From assembly GCA_022824265.1 (NCBI GenBank), contig JAJEAG010000055.1, forward strand, positions 1-64,000: a stretch of 64,000 nt of DNA, written 5' to 3'. Below are positions 1 through 8,102 of the stretch, piece by piece. Position 1 is the first letter of the stretch. Each line of letters starts with the position of its first letter. Below the pieces are notes generated by a model. That model was not told where the DNA came from. It was given only the letters and a program-made list of their open reading frames with translations, and did no database searches. The translations under genes were made by a program, and so were the position numbers. Origin of the DNA: Candidatus Poribacteria bacterium (GTDB lineage: Bacteria; Poribacteria; WGA-4E; WGA-3G).

Positions 1-8
1 CGTACCAA

Positions 9-40
9 AACCGTACCAAAAAACGAAAACTGGTACGGTT
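9..40. repeat. 10-bp perfect inverted repeat at the left edge
   Basis: AACCGTACCA at 9-18 and TGGTACGGTT at 31-40 form a perfect 10-bp stem around an A-rich 12-base loop. A direct copy of the word CGTACCAAAA also lies at 1-10. No T-run follows on the + strand, so a simple terminator is unlikely. The layout (a word as a direct repeat, then the word paired with its inverse) recurs with other words near 8.43-8.56 kb and 30.75-30.89 kb. The rest of 1-584 holds the repeat element at 223-355 and a TACCATTTCTAA repeat end near 100, with no convincing gene. Confidence 0.6.
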
Positions 41-222
41 TGAAGGAAACAAAATTCAGAGAACTGGAGATAAAAAACGAGGTATATACCAGTATCTTAT
101 ACCATTTCTAATTGACAAATTGTCATAATGTCCTATAGGTCAGGTTGAGGAACGAAACCCGACAGGACACTCTAAAAAGTCGAGTATCGCAGTGTTTACA
201 GTTATTGTGACATACTACAGTC

Positions 223-355
223 TATCTCATAAATCGTTTACTTGATCTCTTGCCAAAAATCACATATTCATCGTAGGGGCGAGGTTGCCTCGTCCCAGAA
301 AGATGACTTCTAATCGGGCAGGGAAACCCCGCCCCTACAAGTAATTTATGAGATA
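223..355. repeat. 133-bp element with TATCTCATAAAT terminal inverted repeats
   Basis: A perfect 12-bp inverted repeat (TATCTCATAAAT at 223-234, its complement at 344-355) encloses two GC-rich palindromic words of the type CGTAGGGGCGAGG and GGGGTTTCCC-like hairpins. There is no ORF inside. The same ends bound a larger repeat stack at 57413-57825. It looks like a small non-autonomous (MITE-like) element. No target duplication was established. Confidence 0.6.
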
Positions 356-584
356 CGTTCTAATTAATCACAATATGTTATAGTGCTTTGTCAACATATT
401 ATTGTCCGCCTCGATTCGGAGGTCGCACGGACCGATGAGTTGCTATGGTAGTATGGAACTCCGATCCCCGATCCTTTCAAACCCATCGTTTTTCACTTGA
501 CTAAACAATAGTTATGATATGTCATTAACATCCATACGAAGTTAATGCATTTTAAAATCATGTAAATTACAAAGGAATAAAACT

Positions 585-2321
585 ATGAAAAATAAAGTAC
601 TCGGTTGGGTGAAAGTTGCCGAGTTAAGCGAAGTGCCTGAGGGACAACCGAAGGCAATTAAGATGGGTGAAGGACGCAGCATTGCCCTCTTTAATGAAGA
701 TGGAAAGATATATGCAACTGATAACCAATGTCCACATATGGGTTATCCGTTGACACGAGGCACAATCCGAAATGGTATTCTGACATGTGATTGGCACCGC
801 CGCAGCTTTGATTTAGAAGGTGGCGGCTGTTTCCACGTGGAATGTGATGATCTACGAACATTTCCTGTAGATATCAGAGGTGATGAAATTTGGATTGAAC
901 CCGGCGATATGACCTACCGCCGCGCCGAAGAACATAAGAAGTTGCTCCGAGAAGGTCTTTTAAGTGAAGACCGATGGACAATGTCCAAAGCAATTGCGCT
1001 GTTGCTTAAAGGTGGTGTCCCAGAAGAAGAGGTGATGGGAGCAATTCTTGAACACGTCGCACGACACATTCCCAGTGCTCACGGGTCAGAAGGTGGAGAG
1101 GATGTCTCCAAACTTATAAATGGACTCAGAGTTGGAAGTCGGTATGAAGGTGAAGATAGACTAATCGCAGTCACCACCGCTGCATGTTCTGCTGCAGGAG
1201 AAGCACGTCAACGGCTTGAGGTAGTACCACTCCCTGAACCCGTTACATGGGAAAAGATAAGCCGTTGGGTCCGTATCTTCTCTTACGAAGGACAAGCTGG
1301 TCGCATTGAACGATGTCTATTTACTGCCTATCATAAAGGCGATGAAGACAAATTACGTCCGTTGTTGTTTGAATGTTCTGTGGAACCCAATTTTATTGAC
1401 AATCCACAAATACCGCTTTATGTGAGTTACCTTTCTGAAGTCGTTGATGAATTCGGGTGGGACCGTACAGCTGACCTGTTCTTCTATCTCGGTGCAGACC
1501 TTGTAGGACACCATCCAGCAGACCCAGAACGGTACCGTAGAGATGCTATCAATCTGATGAAAGAGATGCTACCTTCCATTGAAAGTACCGCATTAGAACG
1601 CACCAATAAATTCGATGAAGATGCATTTGTGGAAGCACTTACCAGTGTCAATCTCCAACGTTCCTTTGAGGAAGTTCAAGCTGTCATAGCTGATGGTGTC
1701 AAATTAGATAGAGTTATTACGACACTTGTGTTGCTTGCAGCGGATAGGATGGCGAACACACCTGTTAATGTAGATGCGGGTTGGTGGAACTTAACAATGG
1801 AACTTAACCTTGCGTCTTCTCTACGGAGTGCACAGCAGATAGGTGGTAACCTTGTCGCAGCGAAGGGTTTATTCCACGTTGCATGGCAAATCTTTGCTGA
1901 CCGATGGATCAATATCACCTCACGACCCCTAAGCGAACCGTTAAGTGACGAAAAACTTAATGTCGCAAATGAGGATGAAGGTATAAAACTAATTATTGGG
2001 ACAATCGAGTCGCTCAACGTGCAAGATGTGGGACCACAAGTACTTGGGTACCTTAATTCTGGTTATTCCGGAGAACGTCTTATAAAAGAGATAGGGCATT
2101 CAGTGCTATGGGATGATACAGGTAGTGAAGTCCTACCAACTTTACGTACCGTCTTTGAAGAATGGCAGCACGCAGAAGGACATCCCGCACAACCTCAGTT
2201 ATTAGTCGGTTTAGCAAGGTATGTTACAGATATCCGATCCAATACTGATAACAAATCTGCTGCTACCACTGCAATGAATTTTGCAGAAGGTAGGACAACG
2301 ATTGAGGTATTTGAGGAATAA
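585..2321 (+). CDS. Rieske [2Fe-2S] protein with large C-terminal helical domain (copy 1)
   Basis: Residues 1-105 form a Rieske ferredoxin-like domain with the cluster ligands C49-x-H51 and C68-x2-H71, separated by 16 residues. The usual WHGW signature reads WHRRSFD here. The remaining ~470 residues are predicted mostly helical, carry no signal peptide, and match no family I recognise. They contain two loosely similar blocks, each of the form (G)V-x-(hydrophobic) followed by an HVxRHI or ADRMANTPV segment. A cytoplasmic electron-transfer or oxygenase-like role is plausible but unproven. The ATG at 585 follows AAAGGAATAAAACT, a good ribosome site. The downstream ankyrin gene starts 6 bases after the stop, so the two are probably co-transcribed. 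A second copy lies at 3881. Confidence 0.85.
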   Translation: MKNKVLGWVKVAELSEVPEGQPKAIKMGEGRSIALFNEDGKIYATDNQCPHMGYPLTRGTIRNGILTCDWHRRSFDLEGGGCFHVECDDLRTFPVDIRGDEIWIEPGDMTYRRAEEHKKLLREGLLSEDRWTMSKAIALLLKGGVPEEEVMGAILEHVARHIPSAHGSEGGEDVSKLINGLRVGSRYEGEDRLIAVTTAACSAAGEARQRLEVVPLPEPVTWEKISRWVRIFSYEGQAGRIERCLFTAYHKGDEDKLRPLLFECSVEPNFIDNPQIPLYVSYLSEVVDEFGWDRTADLFFYLGADLVGHHPADPERYRRDAINLMKEMLPSIESTALERTNKFDEDAFVEALTSVNLQRSFEEVQAVIADGVKLDRVITTLVLLAADRMANTPVNVDAGWWNLTMELNLASSLRSAQQIGGNLVAAKGLFHVAWQIFADRWINITSRPLSEPLSDEKLNVANEDEGIKLIIGTIESLNVQDVGPQVLGYLNSGYSGERLIKEIGHSVLWDDTGSEVLPTLRTVFEEWQHAEGHPAQPQLLVGLARYVTDIRSNTDNKSAATTAMNFAEGRTTIEVFEE

Positions 2322-2327
2322 TATCCA

Positions 2328-3620
2328 ATGCCCCAAAACACTTGGCACTTTCCACGCACAGAATATATTGAAGCAGTAAATAAGGGAGACGCGAATCTGG
2401 TTAAGTCCTTGTTGGTAGATAACAAGGAACTTCTTGAGTTCATTGATGAACCTTGGTTCGCTTTTGATTCTCCTGCTGTTGTGTTTGCCGCTTCAATGGT
2501 CAATCGTCCGCTTGTGCAAGTGCTACTTGATGCAGGGGCGGATATCAATGCCAAGAGTTCTTGGTGGGCAGGTGGAACCACAGCACTACAGCACACAGCA
2601 GGTGCGATGCTCGGATACAACAAGGAATTAGCTGAGTATCTAATTGAACGCGGTGCAATTATTGACGCACACGCGGCAGCTGGCTTAGATATGCTTGAAA
2701 CGCTTGGGGATTTGATTCGTGAAGATCCTGAAGTAGTCAACGCACCGGGAAGCGATAGCATGTCCCCATTACATTTTGCAGCAACTCCCCGCATTGCTGA
2801 ATTGCTACTAAAACACGGCGCAGACATAAATCTGCGTGACCGTGACCACTGGGGAACTGCTGCACAATGGACAATGCGAAGACGACCTGAAGTATGTCGA
2901 TACCTACTTGACCAAGGGGCAGAAGCGGATGTTGTCCTTTATTGTGTAATGGGTGATGTAGAACGCGCAAAGCAAGAATTTCATAAGAATCCTGAACTCC
3001 TTAGGCTAAGGATCAATATGAATGCACCTGAAGGCTACATCATACCTCCGTTGAAACCGTCCAAGTCTAAAACTGAACAGATAAAGGTTGTTCCCGGTGG
3101 ACATGTATATGTATATCAGGTTGGACCGACTATGCCGCTGCTTGAGATTGCACTTCAATCCAAGCAACCAGAGATCGTTGATCTACTCATTGATTCAGGA
3201 TATGAGATCAACTTACGAGACTGGTATATGTTGGTTGGACAAGGACCTAAACGGTTTGATGCATTGTTAAAAAGCTTTATAGCCAAAGGTCGTGATATCA
3301 ACGCACTTCAAAAGCATAGACGTGGGATGTGGTCACCGTTACATTGGGTCGCACAACGCGGGTTAACGAATGGCGTTGCCTGTTTATTGAAGAACGGTGC
3401 TGACCCAAATGTAACTGATGACAAAGGACAAACTCCTTTACACTTTATTGCTCAAAAAGGTGTTGGTAAAAACCAAGCGGAGTTACTGATTGAACACGGT
3501 GCAGATGTCAATACACGTGATGATGCCGGACATACACCGCTTGATTATGCTAAGAAAGCAAAGCGGAAAACAGTTGCTGATTTTCTGTCAAAATTAGAGA
3601 CGAAAAGCGGCAATAACTGA
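2328..3620 (+). CDS. ankyrin repeat protein
   Basis: A 430-residue protein without signal peptide. Ankyrin consensus segments are clear at about residues 45-110 (LLDAGADINAKS), 140-205 (SPLHFAATPRIAELLLKHG, DQGAEADV), 245-290 (LLIDSGYEINLRD) and 335-425 (PLHWVAQRG, LLKNGADPNVTD, TPLHFIAQKG, LLIEHGADVNTRD, TPLDYAKK). Ankyrin stacks mediate protein-protein contacts, so a partner among the neighbouring Rieske proteins is a fair guess only. The gene starts 6 bases after the first Rieske gene and is followed by a 260-base intergenic repeat before the second. The middle part (residues 200-260) is divergent and may be an insertion. Confidence 0.9.
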   Translation: MPQNTWHFPRTEYIEAVNKGDANLVKSLLVDNKELLEFIDEPWFAFDSPAVVFAASMVNRPLVQVLLDAGADINAKSSWWAGGTTALQHTAGAMLGYNKELAEYLIERGAIIDAHAAAGLDMLETLGDLIREDPEVVNAPGSDSMSPLHFAATPRIAELLLKHGADINLRDRDHWGTAAQWTMRRRPEVCRYLLDQGAEADVVLYCVMGDVERAKQEFHKNPELLRLRINMNAPEGYIIPPLKPSKSKTEQIKVVPGGHVYVYQVGPTMPLLEIALQSKQPEIVDLLIDSGYEINLRDWYMLVGQGPKRFDALLKSFIAKGRDINALQKHRRGMWSPLHWVAQRGLTNGVACLLKNGADPNVTDDKGQTPLHFIAQKGVGKNQAELLIEHGADVNTRDDAGHTPLDYAKKAKRKTVADFLSKLETKSGNN

Positions 3621-3621
3621 C

Positions 3622-3770
3622 ATTTAAGTCGGAGCGAGCATAGCGACCTACGACATGCACACTAAGCCTCGGAGAGGCGAAAGGTGTATAGTAAACGTTG
3701 ATACTCCTAAGAGCAGCCCCAGAGGGGCGACAGGTGTATCATAAGCACTAAAATTACGCAATAAATTAAC
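3622..3770. repeat. dispersed intergenic repeat with CCTCGGAGAGG and CCCCAGAGGGG hairpins
   Basis: This segment contains GCGACCTACGACATGCACAC, GCCTCGGAGAGGCGAAAGGT and CCCCAGAGGGGCGACAGGTG in order. The same series of blocks recurs at 57600-57770 with similar spacing. Each CC...GG block can form a short hairpin followed by the shared AGGTGTAT. No ORF is present. It fills most of the gap between the ankyrin gene and the second Rieske gene, leaving room for a promoter close to 3830. Confidence 0.6.
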
Positions 3771-3880
3771 GCTTATAGCGTAGAACAAAGTGAAACCCAA
3801 CAGATTGAATTGATGAAAACACACGCATCTTCGGTTAGAACAATCGTCTCCTGCCGTTGATGTAATAGGAGAAGTATATA

Positions 3881-5629
3881 ATGTTATCAGAAAATGGAAA
3901 TTTCGTTAAAGTCGCTGCCCGTAATGATATAGCAGAGGGAAAACCGAGGGCAGTTAGAGTTGAAGGGCATAGTATTGCCCTATTTGAACATGAAGGCAAT
4001 GTTTACGCAACAGACAATCAATGTCCACACATGGGCTATCCACTCATAAGAGGACATGTCAAAAGAGGTGTGTTAGCATGTGACTGGCATGGATGGAGTT
4101 ATGATATGGAAGGCGGTGGGTGCTTCACCGGTGGTTGTGATGACCTCGCCACATTTCCTGTTGAAGTCCGAAATGGAGACATCTACATAGATGTTGAAAG
4201 TGGTGGAAAGAAGCGCGATGACGCACATTTTCTGTTATTGAAAGAAGGGCTATTTTCACAGGACAGTTGGACTCTTTCCAAAGCTATTGCCATTATGTTA
4301 GCGAAAGGTGTTTCTGAAGATGAAACTTTAGAAATAATGGTCAAGCACATGGTGCGGCATATTTCAACAGGCCAAGATGCACGAAGCGGTGGCGGACGAA
4401 TCGCAACGCTGATGCACGGAATTAAGGTCGCGCACATGTATGAGGCTGAGGACAGACTTATTCCACTGATGATGGCTGCAACGCATGCTGCGGGTAGTCA
4501 CAATGACCGTCCTGACCGACAACCTTTACCACCACCAGTTGACTGGGAAAAACTCGAAAATTGGATTAAAGTGTTCACAGCTGATAAAGAATGGGAAGGA
4601 ATAGAAAAATGCCTAATCACAGCAAGAGCGTTAGGTGGACATGAAGATAAATTCATACCGCTCTTCCTTGATTGTGCATCCCAATGGTTTTTCCTCAGCT
4701 ACTCCAGAAACCTTATTGACCTTTGTCATCTGGCTGAAGTGCTTGAGAAATGGGGATGGGAGTTAACTGGAGAATTAGTATGTAACCTCGGCGCAAAGAT
4801 ACTCGGACAAGGTAGGGGCAGACCCGGTGAACGGCTCCGTGAAGCACTTCAAAAACTGGAAGAAATCGATCATATTTTTGATGAACTGCCACAGGAAAAA
4901 TCACCTGATGCTGACGTTAACTTTGACGAAGACGAACTATCCGCAGATCTTGTTAGTGGAGATATAGACACTATATTTGATGCTATCACGAAAGTACTTA
5001 CAGCAGGTGTTCCCATTGACTCAATTGCTACCACTATGGTTATGACCGCTGCTGATAGGATGGCAAGAACACCGGTTAACATGAGTCCGGGTTGGTGGGA
5101 TTTACAAGAAGAGATGGAAATGGCTGCTAACATCAGAAAACTACTCCGTTTTGGCGGCACGAAAATAGCAGCAAAGGCTCTCTATCATTGCGGATGGAGA
5201 TTTTACTCAAACCGATGGCTAAACATACGACATCAACCGATTTCAGAGGCGAGAACGACTTCATCCACCAAAGTACTTGATGAAGATATTGCAATTGACG
5301 CAATTATTGATGGGATTGAATCTGTCCGCATCCAAGAAATTGGACGACGTACCCGAGAATACCTAAACTCAGGCTGCTCTGCCGAACGGTTGATGCGTGA
5401 AATGGGATTATGTATACTAAAGGATGATAGAGGAGACAACCTCCTCAGCAGCATCTATATTGTCTCTAATGAATGGAAAAGGTGCGAGTCACATCCTGCA
5501 AGAAATCAACTTATTGTCGGGTTAGCCCGCTGGGCAACGGATATTCGTAGAAATACTGGAAACGACTCTGCTGTGCAAACGGCACACCGTTTTGCCAAAG
5601 GCGAGACCGCTACTGAACTTTATGAATAA
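3881..5629 (+). CDS. Rieske [2Fe-2S] protein with large C-terminal helical domain (copy 2)
   Basis: A full-length paralogue of the protein at 585. The Rieske ligands are C48-x-H50 and C67-x2-H70, here with the classical CDWHGWSYD signature that copy 1 has partly lost. The C-terminal ~475 residues align along their whole length with copy 1 (shared blocks DRMARTPVN, GWWDL, SNRWLNI, NQLIVGLARWATDIR). The extra acidic stretch FDEDELSADL near residue 345 differs. No signal peptide or membrane segment is seen. The ATG at 3881 follows AGGAGAAGTATATA, a strong ribosome site. Retention of both cluster sites argues that both copies are used. The chemistry of the C-terminal domain is unknown. Confidence 0.85.
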   Translation: MLSENGNFVKVAARNDIAEGKPRAVRVEGHSIALFEHEGNVYATDNQCPHMGYPLIRGHVKRGVLACDWHGWSYDMEGGGCFTGGCDDLATFPVEVRNGDIYIDVESGGKKRDDAHFLLLKEGLFSQDSWTLSKAIAIMLAKGVSEDETLEIMVKHMVRHISTGQDARSGGGRIATLMHGIKVAHMYEAEDRLIPLMMAATHAAGSHNDRPDRQPLPPPVDWEKLENWIKVFTADKEWEGIEKCLITARALGGHEDKFIPLFLDCASQWFFLSYSRNLIDLCHLAEVLEKWGWELTGELVCNLGAKILGQGRGRPGERLREALQKLEEIDHIFDELPQEKSPDADVNFDEDELSADLVSGDIDTIFDAITKVLTAGVPIDSIATTMVMTAADRMARTPVNMSPGWWDLQEEMEMAANIRKLLRFGGTKIAAKALYHCGWRFYSNRWLNIRHQPISEARTTSSTKVLDEDIAIDAIIDGIESVRIQEIGRRTREYLNSGCSAERLMREMGLCILKDDRGDNLLSSIYIVSNEWKRCESHPARNQLIVGLARWATDIRRNTGNDSAVQTAHRFAKGETATELYE

Positions 5630-5650
5630 CACAATTGCAGGAAATGTAGT

Positions 5651-5670
5651 GCGGGGTTTCTGTACCCCGC
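5651..5670 (+). terminator. GC-rich hairpin after Rieske copy 2
   Basis: GCGGGGT at 5651-5657 pairs with ACCCCGC at 5664-5670 around a 6-base loop, 21 bases after the stop codon. The sequence that follows (AATGCGTTTCTTT) is only moderately T-rich, so it is a weak intrinsic terminator or simply one of the GC-rich hairpin repeats of this genome. Confidence 0.4.
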
Positions 5671-5775
5671 AATGCGTTTCTTTAGGTTATTGTAGACAGG
5701 TTTCGTTCCCCATACCTACCTTTATTTGGCAGTAGCACTGTGGGACACCACAATTCAAATTTTAAGGTGGACAAG

Positions 5776-6282
5776 ATGAATAATAATAATGAATCTTATA
5801 CAGACGAAAAAGGACGCACTCGGTGGCATATTAACGATGAAATAGCGTTAAGATTTATGGAACTCCATGCCTTCTTGATTATAGCAGATTATCCCGAAGA
5901 CCATGCCTCACGCTATCCACGTTTAGCACATTCCATTTCTCGTTTTCCAGAATCAGTCGCTGATCTCGTGGAACAAGATCGGCTAATTGAGGAAATCGGT
6001 GGAGTAGGGGATATTGTCGCAACTATCATCACCGAATATCTTCAAACTGGCACCTGTTCAAAAATGGACGAATATGCAGGTGACATTCCACGATCAATAA
6101 CTGAACTCGTTCCTGTTCCAGGGTTAGGAGCGAAAACTATTAAACGTCTGTATGAAGATATTGGGATAGATAGTCTGGTATCGCTCCGCACAGCCATTGA
6201 TGAAGGAAAACTCAAAGGGTTCAAAGGTATCGGAAAGAAAACTCTTGAAAAAATAGAGGAATACCTTGATGCAAATTTATAA
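5776..6282 (+). CDS. stand-alone PolX-type N-terminal (8-kDa/HhH) module, copy 1
   Basis: The 168-residue protein matches the N-terminal part of bacterial family X DNA polymerases: an 8-kDa helical domain ending in GGVGDIVATIITEYLQTG, then a helix-hairpin-helix segment PVPGLGAKTIKRLYEDIGI and a second hairpin FKGIGKKTLEKIEEYL at the C-terminus. The palm nucleotidyltransferase and PHP domains are absent. In polymerase beta numbering the lysines K68 and K72 are both isoleucine here, so dRP-lyase chemistry is not expected; non-specific DNA binding is. The frame stays open upstream to 5740, but the ATG at 5776 follows AAGGTGGACAAG and fits the family start. A paralogue follows at 6344. Confidence 0.75.
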   Translation: MNNNNESYTDEKGRTRWHINDEIALRFMELHAFLIIADYPEDHASRYPRLAHSISRFPESVADLVEQDRLIEEIGGVGDIVATIITEYLQTGTCSKMDEYAGDIPRSITELVPVPGLGAKTIKRLYEDIGIDSLVSLRTAIDEGKLKGFKGIGKKTLEKIEEYLDANL

Positions 6283-6343
6283 TCTGAAGCAATCCTTGAT
6301 ACTCTTCATTTTGAATAATAAGTTAAGGTAAGGTGATGTCAAA

Positions 6344-6826
6344 ATGAAAGAAAAAGAACACACCGATAGACTAACCAACGATGAAATCGCCCAAAAACTG
6401 ATGGAACTCCATACAATTCTGATTGTCGCTGATTATCCGGAAGACCACGCAGCACGATATCCTCGACTTGCATATACAATCTCTCGCATGGAAGAATCAA
6501 TATCGGACTTAGTTGCTCAAGGTCGGTTGCAAGATGAAATCTCCGGTGTCGGAGATATAGTCTCAACAATCATCACCGAATATGTAGAAACTGGAACATG
6601 CTCAAAATTACAGGAATATGCAAGTGAAATACCGGAAACAATTACTGAACTAATACCAATTCCCGGACTCGGTCCCAAGACGATTAAACTTCTGTATCAA
6701 GAGGTAGGTATTGATAGTCTGCAATCACTTCAAAGCGCAATTAATGAAGACAAACTAAAAGGGGTCAAAGGTATCGGTAAAAAAACGATAGAAAATTTTG
6801 AGAAATACCTTAATGAAAATCTATAA
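6344..6826 (+). CDS. stand-alone PolX-type N-terminal (8-kDa/HhH) module, copy 2
   Basis: A 160-residue tandem paralogue of the preceding gene, with the same architecture: helical 8-kDa-like domain with SGVGDIVSTIITEY at about 67-80, HhH PIPGLGPKTIKLLYQEVGI at about 108-126, and a final VKGIGKKTIENFEKYL hairpin. The positions of the polymerase beta lyase lysines K68 and K72 are again isoleucine (I72, I76 here), so the loss is shared and older than the duplication or under common selection. No polymerase domain follows; the next gene is a MORN protein 25 bases downstream. The start ATG follows AAGGTGATGTCAAA. Confidence 0.75.
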   Translation: MKEKEHTDRLTNDEIAQKLMELHTILIVADYPEDHAARYPRLAYTISRMEESISDLVAQGRLQDEISGVGDIVSTIITEYVETGTCSKLQEYASEIPETITELIPIPGLGPKTIKLLYQEVGIDSLQSLQSAINEDKLKGVKGIGKKTIENFEKYLNENL

Positions 6827-6851
6827 TTGATATTTTTACATAGGTGAAATT

Positions 6852-7337
6852 ATGGCAAGTTCACGAGATACAGGCGAAATGGTCAATGGCAAAAAGCATG
6901 GGTATTGGGTAACTTACTACGCCACTGGCGTAAAGCGAAGTGAAGGCAACTACATTCACGGCAAAAAAGATGGAAAATGGATCAATTATCATAAAAACGG
7001 AAACAAATCAGGCGAAGCATCCTTCCGCGACGGAAAATATGAAGGTCCTTGTATAACGTATCATGAAAACGGTAATCTCAGATCTAAAGGTGTCTATCCT
7101 AAACATGAGGGTAAATCTTATGACGGGAAAAAAGAGGGACCATTTTACGGATACGAAGAAGATGGTGAAACGGTGTGGCTAATCATAACTTATAAAAAAG
7201 GTGGTAGTCGCGCGAAACCCGACGAGTATCCCCTTGGAACATGTGAAGTATGTGGTGAAGTAAGACGTTTAAATTGGGGTGATAGCTGCCCAAAATGTGG
7301 TGCAGAAATTGACGAGTCAGAAGTTATACCCAATTAA
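6852..7337 (+). CDS. MORN-repeat protein with C-terminal zinc ribbon (copy 1)
   Basis: 161 residues. Four to five MORN_2/YwqK-type repeats occupy residues 1-115 (GKKHGYWVTYYATGVKRSEG, GKKDGKWINYHKNGNKSGEA, GKYEGPCITYHENGNLRSKG, GKKEGPFYGYEEDGE). A C-terminal CxxC...CxxC ribbon follows (CEVCGE near 132 and CPKCGA near 149), likely binding zinc. There is no signal peptide. MORN_2 repeats are beta-hairpin repeats of unknown biochemical role in bacteria; YwqK in Bacillus is annotated as an antitoxin-like protein, but no toxin partner is seen here. The start follows AGGTGAAATT. The paralogue at 7500 is separated by a repeat element. Confidence 0.8.
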   Translation: MASSRDTGEMVNGKKHGYWVTYYATGVKRSEGNYIHGKKDGKWINYHKNGNKSGEASFRDGKYEGPCITYHENGNLRSKGVYPKHEGKSYDGKKEGPFYGYEEDGETVWLIITYKKGGSRAKPDEYPLGTCEVCGEVRRLNWGDSCPKCGAEIDESEVIPN

Positions 7338-7349
7338 CGAGATTTATCT

Positions 7350-7487
7350 TATACCATTTCCAAATAAAAACTTCTCATTAACAAAAAACGCGTTTGTAGT
7401 CGCGCAATTCATTGCGCCTCTTACATAACGTAGGAGCAAGGTTTCCTCACCCATGCAAACAAGACGAATCAGGTTAATTTGGTATTA
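7350..7487. repeat. MITE-1 type element (TACCATTTC ends), copy a
   Basis: The element runs from ATACCATTTCCAAATAAA to AATTTGGTAT and carries the shared internal block TTCTCATTAACAAAAAACGC followed by GTAGTCGCGCAATTCATTGC and a GGAGCAAGGTTTCCTC hairpin. The core GCGCAAT-TC-ATTGCGC is a perfect 7-bp palindrome. The family has copies at 7962-8102, 21930-22200 and 35662 onward. The ends of this copy are imperfect. It fills the gap between the two MORN genes; no ORF is present. Confidence 0.65.
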
Positions 7488-7499
7488 TGAGGTGAAATT

Positions 7500-7964
7500 A
7501 TGGCAAGTGCAAGAGATACAGGTGAAATGGTTGATGGTAAAAAACATGGATACTGGATTACCTATTTTGCCAACGGATTAAAACGTAGCGAAGGAAACTT
7601 CATTCACGGGGAAAAAGACGGAAAATGGATCCTCTATCACAAGAATGGGAATATATCCAGCGTAGCATATTTCCGAGATAATAAGTACGAGGGCGATTAT
7701 ATATGCTATCATGAAAATGGGAATCGCAAATGGGGTGGTCCCTACAAGAAACATGACGGCACATCTTCCGATGGGAGAAAAGAGGGAGTTTGGCACTGTT
7801 GGGAAGAAGATGGCGAAACGGTATGGCGTATCATCACCTATAAAAAAGGTGGTGCCCGCGCAAAACCAGACGAACATCCTTTCGGTGAATGCCACGGTTG
7901 TGGCGAAGGTATACGCTCAACGTGGGCAGATAATTGCCCAAGGTGTAACGAACCACTTAACTAA
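7500..7964 (+). CDS. MORN-repeat protein with C-terminal zinc ribbon (copy 2)
   Basis: 154-residue paralogue of the protein at 6852, sharing the first residues MAS-RDTGEMV-GKKHGYW and the final KKGG-RAKPDE block. The MORN_2 repeats span residues 1-112, and the zinc-ribbon cysteines are CHGCGE near 130 and CPRCNE near 147. There is no signal peptide. Its stop codon TAA is also the first three bases of a MITE-1 element (7962-8102), so the element inserted exactly at the end of the gene without changing the protein. The start ATG follows GAGGTGAAATT. Confidence 0.8.
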   Translation: MASARDTGEMVDGKKHGYWITYFANGLKRSEGNFIHGEKDGKWILYHKNGNISSVAYFRDNKYEGDYICYHENGNRKWGGPYKKHDGTSSDGRKEGVWHCWEEDGETVWRIITYKKGGARAKPDEHPFGECHGCGEGIRSTWADNCPRCNEPLN

Positions 7965-8102
7965 TACCATTTCTAAATAATCAGTTCTCATTAACAAAAA
8001 ACGCGTTCATAGTCGCGCAATTCATTGCGCCTCTTGCATTCTTCACCTAATTGCGAATTCCAGAATCTCATAATGAGACTGCATTTATTAGAAATGGTAT
8101 TA
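7962..8102. repeat. MITE-1 element, best preserved copy
   Basis: This 141-bp element has terminal inverted repeats TAATACCATTTCTAAATAA (7962-7980) and TTATTAGAAATGGTATTA (8085-8102). It contains the conserved TTCTCATTAACAAAAAACGC and the GCGCAATTCATTGCGC palindrome. It is bounded by TA on both sides, as expected for an element moved by a Tc1/mariner-type transposase with TA target duplication (inference). There is no coding capacity. The left TAA is the stop codon of the MORN gene. Confidence 0.75.

Noticed and set aside
3-128. Open frame running in from the left edge (about 41 codons)
   Set aside because: It crosses the hairpin at 9-40 and a MITE-1-like end near 100, has a repeat-derived composition and no recognisable domain.
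2195-2827. Long minus-strand frame of 210 codons
   Set aside because: It lies opposite the Rieske C-terminus and the ankyrin gene, which have clear domains and ribosome sites. It is a shadow frame with no domain.
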